Positions 31,805 to 41,898 of a stretch of 64,000 bases of DNA are shown piece after piece. Position 1 is the first letter of the stretch. Each line of letters starts with the position of its first letter. Below the pieces are notes generated by a model that did not search any database, was not told the origin of the DNA, and saw nothing but the letters and a program-made list of their open reading frames with translations. Source of the DNA: Prorocentrum cordatum (Eukaryota > Sar > Dinophyceae > Prorocentrales > Prorocentraceae); NCBI GenBank assembly GCA_963575745.1, contig CAUYUJ010015284.1:21001-85000 (forward strand), given 5' to 3'. A program made the position numbers and the translations under genes.

Positions 31805-33576
31805 ATGTTTGCCATGCCTGTCGCCAAGGGCAACCACGACAAGCCAGTGCATGTGGTCGAGGAGGCCCTCACGGAGTCAGCCAGAGCCAATTACTTTCAA
31901 TCCTTCCCCGGCCAGGCCAGGGCCTGGCGCATGGCTCTCACCAAATACGCGCGTCCTCGTGACTTTCAAGCATGGCTTGAACGCTTACGGCTCGGATCGA
32001 GCGCAGGCGAGAGCGGAGAACAACGCGTCGCAGAAGACGTCGCAGCCGAGACGGCTCGCCCGCGCGACCCAGTCGTCGCGAGCGAGAAGCCGCCGCTGCC
32101 TGAGGCCCCCCTAGAGCCTGAACCAGAGGTCCCCCCTGAGGAGCCTTGGGAGGAGAAAGGCGATGACCCAGTCATCGACTTGCCCCTCATTACATCCTGC
32201 CCAAATGGACGCGGCCTAATGGGAGAGATCCCGGAATTACAGAAGCACCTGCCGCAGTGCAGTAAGGCGCCGCAGGGGCGGAGGTTGCGCGAGCAGCTAC
32301 CGGCCGACCCAGTCGGCCCGGCCAGAAAGCGAGCAAACACTGCGACGGCACCGCCACCGCTTCACCCGCTGCCACCTAAGCCTCCTGATACTCAAGGAAT
32401 TGGGCGGCAGGCGGCCGGCGGGCAACCCGCAGGGTCGTCCACAGATGCAGCTGCCCCGCCCGGTCAAGCCGACGGCGGACCCTCCCCCGGCCCAGCCGAT
32501 GGTGGGGGAGCCCCGCCGGGCTCAGGTGGCCCTCCCTCAGGGAACCCTCCGCCATCTGGCGACCCTCCTGGGGGCGACGGCGGAGGTGGGCCCCCTGACC
32601 CAGTGCCACTGGAAGTCGATGACGATGGCCAGGGCCCGCCCTACCTTGGGCGTGGTGCCTGGAATGTTCTCGACTACCATTGGAACAATGGTAATTACGC
32701 CGAAAATGTCAACTCGCCTACATACGAGTGGGACGTACGCGTGACCGAGTTTCTTCAACTTTATGTTGACGCGACTGGTCCTCGGTTGAAGGCCTGGACG
32801 AACAATTTGTCATTTCAGGAGAAGTTCCAGGCCATAGCGCAGATTGCCCGCCAGAATGGGCACTCCTGGGTGCCATTCGTTGGCGAAGACATTGCGGCTA
32901 GCATGAAGACTGGACAGGCCCCCGCGAGTTTTTTTTCCACCCTTTGCGCAAGATGCAAGCTACGAAGAAACACAAGTTCTGGTCCTGTACTGCTCATCTT
33001 GTTTCTGATTCGACGGTCTCCTTCAAAACGGCGGCCGGTAAGAACGTCGCGCCAGGGCATCATGTCAAACATTTCTTGGCCGACCATATTCATGGCATGT
33101 CCGCTAATGTCAAAGGGGGCTGCCGCGGCCCAGACCTCCGGGATGCCTCCGAGACGCATAGTTGGTCGGACCCCGGGCATTCACATTACAAGAAGGGAGT
33201 CCATACACCAGTGCGTTTCGTCTTTTGGTCCTTCAAAGACATTGCCGACCCTGGAACATACAATTTGCTTGGCTTTCGTGCATCAGGAAAGTCAGGGGCC
33301 CCTGCTCGGCCCGAAAACCCGACGATTCTCGCTGGAGCCCTCCGACAAATGCTCGAGACCGCCGATCGCATCATAGATCATATACGACGCTGTAAAGCGC
33401 TCGCATGATGGTACGATCGAGATCTTGTACATTGGCGGAGATCTCAGGCGTTGGCAGCCCCCAGACGGCAGCTCCAAAGTTGACCCGTTATGGGACGACG
33501 TGACCACCCTTGTCCGAGCTCAGATGAACCGTCGGATTGAGGATTACAAGGCCGCGGGGATAGAGAGCCACGCACC
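31805..33576 (+). pseudogene. unrecognised large retroelement protein, one or more frameshifts
   Basis: Frame 2 (31805 to about 32940) has an N-terminal helical part (TESARANYFQSFPGQARAWR), a 250-residue Pro/Gly/Ala-rich linker, then RGAWNVLDYHWNNGNYAENV, YVDATGPRLKAWTNNLSFQE and HSWVPFVGEDIAAS. It then shifts to frame 1 (32944-33408) with KFWSCTAHLVSDSTVSF, FWSFKDIADPGTYNLLGFRA. From 33390 the reading ILYIGGDLRRWQPPDGSSK continues to TGA near 33578. The W/Y-rich blocks look like a real folded domain of unknown family. It would lie 3' of RNase H, beyond the normal end of a copia element. Confidence 0.35.
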
Positions 33577-34762
33577 ATGATTCTTGATGGTGCGTGCCTT
33601 TACCGCCAGATGCACCACCCCAATGGCGACGCATACAATTTCCTGTCAGCTCACAATGACTACAACATAGACAAAGACGGACAAATGGTGAGTTGCGTGG
33701 CGGCCGAGTTGTTCACGGAGCATATGTTGAAGGCCGCTAGGCTCGCCGCTCTGTTCTTTTGCCAGCCTTCCGGCGGCCCAGCCGCAGCGGGGGGCAGGCC
33801 TTCGTCGAACAGGCGAGAAGGCGGGCACACAGCAGTGGAGGCCACTTTCGGAGAGCTAGTCAAGTACTGGCGCGAATGGAGCCCCATTGATGCTAACGTG
33901 CCTCAGTCTGTATTCAACACCCGTCCTTTTCGGATACCTTTGGACCCCTCGAGGTTACATGCCGTCCAAGACGGGTCAGGGGAAGGGGCCATTCATTCCA
34001 GGCGATTTTCTCAAACGAGGAAACGACCGCGAGGGGCTTCCTGTGTGGCGGGAATTGCGACTTTTCCTGCCACGATGTCTCCCCTTTTGTCCAGGCGCGC
34101 CCCCGAAAGGGGAACGCCTCCGATCGCCGTCGGAAGGAGTTGTGAATGATCAGCACATGCGTGCCGTGATAGATGAGCTGGCGAAAATAGTGCCTATTGC
34201 CATACCCAGCGGCCAGGCCGCTTCGGGTGCAGTCACTGCAGAGCGGGCGGCCCAGCCGCCCCGCGCACCTGCGCTTGCTCCCGTGACTTGCGTTGAGGAT
34301 GCCCATACGCCCGGCGAAGAGGCGGAGCAGGCCATCCGCCGGAAATGCCCTGCCCACGGGTCAGGAAAGCTCAGCGGGAAAGGCATCCCCAGGCGCCTCA
34401 AGGCCGGCGGCAATCCCGAAAAGGACAATGATTGGGAGTTCGATTGGCCTGTGCACCAGATGTACCAGACCACTGTGAGTTTGCCCTATCTTAATCCCCT
34501 GACCAAAGAGACACAGCAGTTCGATTTTCTCAAACCGTTCACTGTGTTCAGCGGCAACCTTAATAGGCCGATGAGCACAACGAATTGCTGGCCAGGGGAA
34601 AAGTTCGAAGACCGAGTTGCATCTCTGATGGCCGGGAAAGAGCCGGACCGTGGTGAAGCATTCAGGGTCCTCCAAAGGCATGCCATGGGCGATGCTTGGT
34701 TGGGTCACCAGATGCTGCAGACGTCCACGAAGACTCCTCTAGCCTTCGTATATGATTTCTAA
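33577..34762 (+). pseudogene. unrecognised retroelement protein in two frames
   Basis: Frame 1 (from 33577) opens MILDGACLYRQMHHPNGDAY and continues LFTEHMLKAARLAALFF and FGELVKYWREWSPIDANVPQ. Frame 2 takes over near 33910 with GYLWTPRGYMPSKTGQG, FIPGDFLKRGNDREGLPVWR, a linker rich in hairpins (34212, 34245), and WEFDWPVHQMYQTTVSLPYL, GDAWLGHQMLQ. It ends at TAA 34760-34762, overlapping the next ORF by 11 bases. No known domain is recognised; the conserved-looking aromatic blocks suggest former selection. Confidence 0.35.
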
Positions 34763-35354
34763 TTGGGCACGGTTCTTCGTCAACAAGGCTGATCGCACTC
34801 GAGATGGCCCTGAGGCCACAGGTGCCGATCGTCCAAACTGGGCGAAGCTGTCAACCAAGGCCCACAAGGCAGGGGGCGCACACTGTGCGCAACTCGCTTT
34901 GCCTTTCTTTGTCACGACAGACAAGCTGAATGAGGTCAAAGATGAGGACTTAGGGTGGAGCAAGCAGTCCCACGGTGCATCCGTGAATGCCCTCCACTCG
35001 ATATTGGAGGGCCACCAGCTGATTCCATCAGATCCCCGCGACGGCGGTAGCATTAAAGGTGGACAAGTGGGCGTGCATTCGTTCCCTTCCGTTGGCGGCG
35101 ACCCCACAACTCACGCATCCTATGCCGTCGCCGAGGATACGCTCGGAGACGGCATCTGTGCAACAGCGGAGGTTATTTTCTATGCGAGGCCCAAATCGAT
35201 CAAGGGCAAGCCTGTGCAATATTGCACGCTTGACGCGTCCCAGATCGTGTTAAGCGAACTCCGCTTGTACCATTGGACGCCAGCGGCTCTTCATGTAATT
35301 GAGGGCTGGTCACTCCTGCAGCACGTCGCCAGGAGAGAAAATTATGCCCTGTAG
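34752..35354 (+). CDS. ADP-ribosyltransferase-like fold candidate (retroelement ORF)
   Basis: An intact 200-residue frame. Its centre reads SKQSHGASVNALHSILEGHQ, then GGQVGVHSFPSVGGD, HASYAVAEDTLGDGICATAE and VQYCTLDASQIVLSELRLYH. The order H-G-(S/T) with a following helix, G-V-(Y/H)-x-F, and A-x-Y-A is the layout of ART/PARP-like NAD-binding folds (H-Y-x type). Exact catalytic residues cannot be assigned. The frame shows no stop or frameshift although its neighbours are broken. The fold call is inference from motif spacing only. It overlaps the end of the preceding ORF by 11 bases. Confidence 0.35.
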   Translation: MISNWARFFVNKADRTRDGPEATGADRPNWAKLSTKAHKAGGAHCAQLALPFFVTTDKLNEVKDEDLGWSKQSHGASVNALHSILEGHQLIPSDPRDGGSIKGGQVGVHSFPSVGGDPTTHASYAVAEDTLGDGICATAEVIFYARPKSIKGKPVQYCTLDASQIVLSELRLYHWTPAALHVIEGWSLLQHVARRENYAL

Positions 35355-35539
35355 CAAGACTTCGGGGTTGAACGCTATCGCGACGCTGCGAGGACAGTCG
35401 CCACGGACCAAGTCCGCGAGGCGCAGAGGAAGCGGGTGCTGGACCTGGGGCCCACTCAGTGGCAACAGGATCGTAGCCCATATCGGGCATATCGCCCAGA
35501 GTTCGATTATATTTGGCCATGGCTTGACAGGGAGTAACA

Positions 35540-36531
35540 ATGACCAGAATCAACCCATTGCACAAAGCTGAAGCATCGGAAGTGTCCATCGCGCTCATTC
35601 AGGCCAACAAAGCAAAGGCCACAGACAAGACATCGGTCACTAAGGCCGATGTTGACGCCCAGGCGCAGGCGGCCAAGCCGTCGGGCGCCCCTGCTACCTT
35701 TGCGCCTGAAGATTTCCCCCCTTTGGCGCGGCCGAGGCCGCAGACGGAGGAAGTGCCTGCACCTCCGCCCGGCCCAGCCGCGGCAGCGGCAGCGCCTCCG
35801 CCTCCGCCAAGGGCGGCGCCGCCGCCGGCCAAGCCGGCGAGCGCCGCGCCAAAGAAGGAGCCGCCGCCGGCCACGCCGGCAAGCGTCACGCCAAAGACAG
35901 CGCCGCCACACACCAGGCTGGCGAGCGCCATGCCAAAGAAGGAGCCGCCACCGGCCACGCCGGCGAGCGCCCCGCCAAAGAAGGAGCCGCCACCGGCCCA
36001 GCCGGCGAGCGTCGCACCAAAGAAGGAGCCACCACCGGCCCAGCCGGCGAGCGTCGCTCCAAAGGCGGAGACGGCGAGCGTCGCGCCAAAGACGGAGCCG
36101 CCGCCGGCTAAGCCGGCGAGCGCCATGCCAAAGGAGGAGCAACCATTAGCCAAGCCGGCGGGTGTGATGCAAGAGAGGAGCGGCCACCGGCCCAGCCGAT
36201 GAGCGCCGCACCGCGAGCGGAACAGCCGCCGGCCAAGCCGGCAGGCGCCGCAACGATGGCGGGACAGCCTAAGGCCTGGCCTACTCCCCAGGGTGGGCAG
36301 GCCCCAGTTCGTCCACCGCCTCCGCCTGTGCCCCCGAGACATACCGTTCGGCCCCCAGCATGCGCCGATATCCGGCTTCAGACAACCAACACTGCGACCA
36401 CTCGTGCGCCTCCGCAGACACCTGCTCCCCGGAATCCCCCGCCCGCCCAAGGCGGTGTTGGGGCAAGTCCGTCGGTGAAGGCTGAGGCCGCTGCGGCGAA
36501 GGCTGAGGCCGCTAAGGTGAAGGCTTGTTAA
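35540..36531 (+). pseudogene. Ala/Pro/Lys-rich repeat protein interrupted by the TTAA element
   Basis: The N-terminal 55 residues look ordinary (NPLHKAEASEVSIALIQANK). From about 35815 a tandem repeat follows whose core is PPAKPASAAPKKEPPPATPA, about 11-13 copies to 36180, most units containing one CCGGCCAAGCCGG-type hairpin. The first frame ends at 36202 and the sequence continues in frame 1 (36199-36531) with another Pro-rich part ending KAEAAAAKAEAAKVKAC. The TTAA-flanked insertion begins at the stop codon. After it, MKAEVAV at 40764 resumes a similar composition. No function can be assigned beyond disordered linker. Confidence 0.4.
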
Positions 36532-36551
36532 GGCCCAGTGAAGCGACCACC

Positions 36552-37549
36552 CCCCCCTCTTTAAGTTTCGTTCAGTGCGTCGCCCGAGCGTCGCCCGTGC
36601 GCCGGCCCTGGTTTGCGTCTCTGTCCCGAATCCCGGCCTCCCAGGGTGCGTGGGCGACATATGGCGCGACTTCGGAATTTCCCTGGCGATATATAGGTTT
36701 CCAAAGCCGGTGCACCAGCAGCCATTTTGGCGGTCGCGGCGCACTCTATTTCGACGGTCCACCAACGCGTTCTGTTCCCAATTTGGCGCAAGAGAATTTG
36801 CTGGCACTCATTTTCGGGGGCGCCAACCGTTGCTGAGGACGAAGACGCCTCGCGTTGATGGGGGGCTGTGCGTGTCGCGCCACGGTGGGGGTGACGTCAC
36901 GTCGCGCGACGCGGCGCCACTTGGCCCTGTCGCGTCGCGCCGCGCACCCCCATGTCGTTTCGCGCCAATCCTCCTGCCCCCCCCCCCTCTTCCTTCCTCT
37001 TCCCTTCGTCCAACGCGCTGCGCGTTTTGTCCCGTTTGCGAAATTTGGATTCAGTTCTTTTGTGTCAGGCTGCCGTCCTGTCCGCCTCCCTACTCACCCC
37101 CCGTGGTCCTTCCACCCTCCTGGAACTTCATCTCGCCCTCCTCGCTCCCGCCGCCCCCCTTCGATCGCCTTCCATCGCTGCCGCCGCCGCCGCGCCGCCC
37201 CCGCGCGCCACCTCCTCGCCCGTCCGTTCCCATTTCCGCCCGCCCTTCCCTCGCTTCACTCCCATCCTCTTTTTCCCCCCGATGCATCGGCGGGCGAGAC
37301 GTCGCCAAATTGCTGCAGCGACGGACCGATGTTCAAAATATGACGTGGCGTGCGCTAGAAATTGATTAGTCCGTGCGCGCTGCATTTCCACGTCGTTTAT
37401 GGGTCTCCTCGCGTTCGTAGTTCTCACGCGCGTGTCTCGCCATTTCTACGATTGCCGCGCGCATCCCTTGATTGTTTCGCCAGCGGGCCGTGCAGTTCAC
37501 GCGCCGTCAGGAGCCCGCGGCGCCCTTCGAGCGATTCGCGCGCGACCTG
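36552..37549. other. GC-rich interior of the TTAA element, no gene
   Basis: About 1 kb with C-runs and pyrimidine-rich stretches (36960-37290). Open frames are Pro/Ser-rich and unconvincing. A CCATTTTGGC word at 36722 resembles part of the dinoflagellate spliced leader but lacks the rest. Confidence 0.45.
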
Positions 37550-37800
37550 CGCGCAACGCGCGGACGACCCGAGCGACGCCCGCGCGGCGCACGCGCGACG
37601 CGCGCGCGACGCGCGCGCGACGCACCCCGACCCGCGCGCGACGCACCCCTGCCAGCGCGCGACGCCACGATCGACCCGCGCGACGCACGCGCGACGCACG
37701 CGCCACGCGCGCGACGCACGCGCGACGCACGCGCGACGCACGCGCGACGCACGCGCGACGCACGCGCGACGCACGCGCGACGCATGCGCGACGCAGTCGC
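37550..37800. repeat. (GCGCGACGCA)n decamer array
   Basis: About 250 bases built from ACGCGCGACGC, with near-perfect 10-bp periodicity from 37685 to 37795. Arg/Ala/Asp/Thr frames on both strands are repeat translations. Confidence 0.9.
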
Positions 37801-38189
37801 GACTTTGCCCGCCCCTAGCATGTCTCCGAGCAGCAATGCGCAATGGCCGTCGGCCCGCCGTGCTTGCGCTATTCACGAGTGGCGGCGGCTGCGTCCTCCA
37901 TTGCGCCAGGAAGGGCGGTGCTTGCCCCTGTTATTTCCGTTTTCCTTCCTCGTCGTCCCTCCTCTTTTGTCATTCCTCCTCTTTCGTCCTCTCTCCTGCC
38001 TCGTCTCCCTCTCTCCTCCCCTTCTCCTCCTCCTTTCTACCGGCCTCCTTCGGTCTGTCCCTCCCCCATCCTCTCTCGTCTTTGTTTTTTCCCTTGCCGC
38101 CCCGTGTCTCTCTTTATTTTCTTTCTCTCCTTCGGCCCCCCTTCCGCGGCCGCGTCGCGTCGCTGCGAGCGGCCACTTCGTCATGCAGG

Positions 38190-40014
38190 TGCTACGGTCA
38201 CCAGGTATGCCAAGGAATATTGGCTGACTACCTCGTTGGAGCACAGGCAAGGAGACTGTTTGACGGTAGGTGAGCTGTCTAAGATTATTCCGCTGGTTCA
38301 GAGACACTTGGAGGCGAACCCCAGAAGATCTTGGGACTTCAGAGCCTGGGGACCTGTGGGGGATATGCTCCAGTGGATGCACAAAGCGAAGTGGGATGTT
38401 GTGGGGCCAGGACATTTCTCGAGGCGCAATGGGGACCCCCTCATCCTGACGGCCACGCCTTACTGTCAAGTCTCCAAGTATTTCGTGAGCGACTTAGGTT
38501 ACCAGATGATTTCAGATCGAATGGACAAATACTTAGGGGAAAGCGACCACGAACGTGCGAGAGAGATCCTGGACAGGGGCCTTTGGGTGGAACCTCCGAG
38601 GGCCTTCTGGAGAGGAAAATCGCACAAGAGGTCAAAAGTTCACCGTCGATGTGTTCGTCAGGTTTTTACACGTTCGTATGTCACTGCCAGTACTCTCCAT
38701 CGATGGGGATATCAGGTGTCCCCACTGTGCCCGTTCTGCCGCAACGAACAGAGTGGGTGCGTGGACACGATCTGGCACAGGCTTTTTGCATGCCCTGGCT
38801 TGCAGGAGAAAAGGTCTGAGTTTTTGCCTGAGGAGCTGGTCAAGCGTGGGCTGGAGGCTGGTGCCGAAGACCCCCTGTACAGCTACCTGTGGCTCCCGAA
38901 TCCGTCTGGCATCTCTCCGTGTGCTTGGGATGGGGAGGTGAAGTATGTGGGCTCAGACTACCAACCGTGCGACAGATTTTGTTTTTCTGGGAATGAGTTT
39001 ATCTATTCGGATGGCTCCTGCAAGGGGCCCACTCTCCCTGTATCTCGGGCTGGGTGGGCGGTGGTGGCTGTCGACGACGAGGGGAGGTTTCTCAAGGCTG
39101 TATTTGGGAATGTTCCTGGATTCCTCCCTCAGAGCGCTGTCTTTGGAGAAGTGTATGCGCTGTTGCAGGCGCTCGAGCATCTAGATAGCACTGTCGGCGA
39201 CGTGCCAGGAGAGTATGTCATCCATGTCGACTGCAACTCTCTTCTCTCGGGCTCGGAGAACAGCTTCACGGCTACCTCTGGCTCGACTCCTTTGTCGGAG
39301 GTGTGGAGAGTACTCTTTCAGAGGCGCTACCCAGAGTGGCGCCTGAAGAAGGTTCGTGCTCATCAGACGGATGAAAATCTCACAGGAGTGCCTCTTCGAC
39401 ACAAGCGAGGAAACGACAAAGCAGATGAGTTTGCCAAGGATGGGGTTCACTCACACCCAGACGTCCTAGATAATATTCATAAATATGAAATGGCGGAGGC
39501 AGACTGGAATGAGGTTGCGAATCCAGTAGCTAGGTTTCTGTCTGATCTGCCGACGGCCAAGGAGCTGTTCGGTAAGCTTATTAGAGAGCCGCGACCCCCG
39601 AAGCCGAGAATTGTCTCCAATGGCCGTGCTCACCGTGTGCTTTGGAACGGTTGCCGCTGGCGGTGCGTCCAGTGCGCCAGGTGTTTCTCTGAGAAGCGTG
39701 CGCCAGGTAGATGCGCCAGACTTCCCCCAGCTCTCAAGGAGCTGGCTAATGTCCAGCTAGATCGCCCACACAAGCTGTATGTTTGTCGAGTGATCGAAAC
39801 GGATCTCCCGATTGTGTTTTGTTTGGTTTGCGGGGCCTATACTTCAGGCCAACCCCGAAAGCTGGGGGGCCCATGTGCTAAAGTGTATGTGGTGCAGCGT
39901 CGCCAGATTCTCAATGGCAGACTCCCGTGGCCGAAGAGTCACCATGTCTCCCACCCCTGGCCCCTCACCCCCGATTGCCCCAAAGGGGGAGAGTGGTGGA
40001 ATACGCTGTACTAA
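38190..40014 (+). CDS. 5'-truncated LINE ORF2: RT C-terminus, intact RNase H, C-terminal Cys motifs
   Basis: One uninterrupted frame of about 600 residues (the open frame runs further upstream through repeat DNA). It begins in the RT thumb/connection, then VSPLCPFCRNEQSG, TIWHRLFACPG (Cys/His knuckle). RNase H type I has all four acidic residues: YSDGSCKG (about 39007), FGEVYALLQALE (about 39145), IHVDCNSLLSG (about 39222) and GNDKADEFAKDG (about 39409). Two Cys motifs close the protein (RCVQCARCFSEKRAPGRC and FCLVCGAYTSGQPRK...GPC). There is no YxDD, so the 5' end is missing, as expected from incomplete target-primed reverse transcription. No frameshift means it is younger than the surrounding retroelement. 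Confidence 0.75.
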
Positions 40015-40079
40015 TTCAGGTTAGTTTTGGTCAGCCCTTTCGTTCCTGGAATGGTAGGGTGAGGAGAGAGCCACTGGAA

Positions 40080-40375
40080 ATCATGTTGGTGATCATGGTC
40101 GTGGTCGCGTTCGTCGCCTTGGTCGCGCTGGCGGCGGTCGTGCCGCTGGTGGTGGGCGGGCTGGTGGTCGTCACGTCGGTGATCGTTCTGGTGTCGGTCG
40201 TTGTGGTGGTCGCGAGAAGCGTGGTGGTCGTGGTGGTGGTGATGGCGGTAAATGGTGTTGGTCGTAATCGTCGCGGTGGATGTGGTTGCGGTCGCATCCG
40301 TTTGTGGTGATCGTGGCGGCAGTAGTTTTGGCGCTGGCGGCGGTTGCGGCGGCTGCGGCGGCGGTTGCGGGGACC
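40080..40375. repeat. GTC/GTG/GCG triplet-biased tract
   Basis: About 300 bases of GTGGTCGTG, GTCGTCGCC and GGCGGCGGTTGCGG triplets encode Val-rich frames on + and Thr-rich frames on -. It lies between the LINE end and the right inverted repeat of the TTAA element. Confidence 0.7.
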
Positions 40376-40763
40376 TGCTGGCCTATCGCCGGGGTGCGTG
40401 CAGCAGCATCGCTGCATTTGTGATGTTGGAGGGGTTTGCTGATCTGCCGAGGTAGCCCAGCGGCCGCCTTCTTCTCGCGCCAAGAGGGCCGCAGCGTGGG
40501 CGACTTTCTTTTTCCCGAAGGCGACCGGCCTTTTCAGCGGCCGTGGAGAGGGCGACGCGCGTGCGATCCGCCCCGTGGGTGTCCGCCGCGCTGGCGACGC
40601 ACTCACCAAATTGCCCCCTTGCGAGGGCGACGTGCACGTTCGAGAGGACGGCTGGCCTTTCCGGCGGCCGACGCACGGGCGGCGCACGGGCGACGAATGC
40701 GCGACGCACCTCCTGTCGCGAAGGGGGGGGGGTCAGCGCGCCGGTCGCTTTACTGGGCCTTAA

Positions 40764-41898
40764 CATGAAGGCTGAGGTTGCCGTCCGGCACCGGAGGGGG
40801 GCGACGCGCGTCAGCCTCCATTGCCCAGTCCATTCGCGAGGTTTCGCACGCTCACTTCGAGGACAATCGTGCCCGCAAGGCACTCAAGCGAGAACGTGAG
40901 TGGTTTAATGAGTGGAGGCGTGCCGCCTCCAGCGGACAAGCGACCACGTTTGATCCAGACGATTTGGATGAAATGGAGGTTGACATCGCCTCTAATGCAC
41001 AATCTAGGTACATGCTTGCCAAGAGAAAGGACCGGCGTGAACCAGGCGGCTACTCTGCTCCGTGGAAGCAGCCGCCGTTGTTATCCGTGATAGGGTACTT
41101 GATTTCAGCCCCACTCCTGAAGTTGCCGCCCAGAGCGAGAGCTCACGGAGTCGTAGATGGAGCGGCGCGCACACTGGTGAGCCTGCGGTACCTACTCCGC
41201 CAGCGCCTCTGCCCAGCCCAGCCGCGGCAGAGGAACTTCCAGCACCTCCGCCCGACGCAGCCGTGGCAGTGGAAGTGTCTCCACCTCCATCCGGCCCAGC
41301 CGTGACGGAGGAAGTGTCAGCGCCCCTGCCCGGCCCAGCCACGGCAGAGGACCTCCCTGACTTTGATAAGGATGAAAATACAGAAGCTCAAGAAGCTGCC
41401 CAGGCCGCACAAGCAGCTGCCGTGCTTGCCGCTCCCGCTCCTCCATCAGCTGGTCCACAGGATCCAGCAAGTGTGGATAATGCGGTATCTGACGCGCAGA
41501 TTGCTGCCATTGCTCCGCCTGGCCCAGCCAAGGCAGAGGAGGCAATGCATGATCCTACACAGACTGTTGGCCCGGCTGGCCCAGCCAGCGCGGGCGATAC
41601 AGTGGCAAAAAGTGAGCCAATGGAGGTCGACATGGAGGCTGTCCCCACGGGGCCGTCTGAGCTCGAGGCGAGGCGTGCGGCTGCGCCCCCTACCAAGGAG
41701 CCCGAAAGCTTTCCTGATGACGAGGCAGAGTCCGCTGAGAAAGAGGCCCCAACAGTCGCCGCTCCGAGCGGCCAAGACGTTGCGGAGACCATTTCTGCTG
41801 TCGGAGCTCCGGGCGTCGCAGACATGCTGGAGCCTCTCGAGACCAGCCCGTCCATCACTGACCTATCAGGGCGACCCTGCTACAGTTTACCCAGATGA
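40764..41898 (+). pseudogene. retroelement ORF: basic helical N-terminus and Ala/Pro/Glu-rich linker
   Basis: After the TTAA element, MKAEVAVRHRRG (frame 1) passes into frame 2 (QSIREVSHAHFEDNRARKAL, REREWFNEWRRAASSGQATT, DPDDLDEMEVDI), a charged helical segment. Frame 1 (41062-41898) then gives about 270 residues of Ala/Pro/Glu-rich linker with Cys absent and hairpins in nearly every repeat (for example 41575-41589). It ends at TGA 41896-41898 and the next domain continues in frame 2. No family is recognised. Confidence 0.35.

Larger units (their letters stand above)
36528..40763. mobile_element. TTAA-flanked DNA element with terminal inverted repeats, 4.2 kb
   Basis: The left end reads TTAA-GGCCCAGTGAAGCGACC (36528-36548). 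The right end is its inverse, GGTCGCTTTACTGGGCC-TTAA (40743-40763), with one mismatch in 17. Similarity continues with gaps for about 80 bases (C-run, then GTGCGTCGC and TCGCCCGTGCGCC in the same order). TTAA target duplication is typical of piggyBac-type elements, but no DDE transposase was found, so it is non-autonomous or only TTAA-targeting by coincidence. Inside are GC-rich DNA, a GCGACGCAC repeat, a LINE ORF2 fragment and a GTC/GTG repeat. It splits a retroelement reading frame. Confidence 0.65.

Noticed and set aside
36716-36735. possible spliced-leader gene (CCATTTTGGC)
   Set aside because: Only 10 bases match the dinoflagellate spliced leader; the CTCAAG end and an intron-like donor are lacking.
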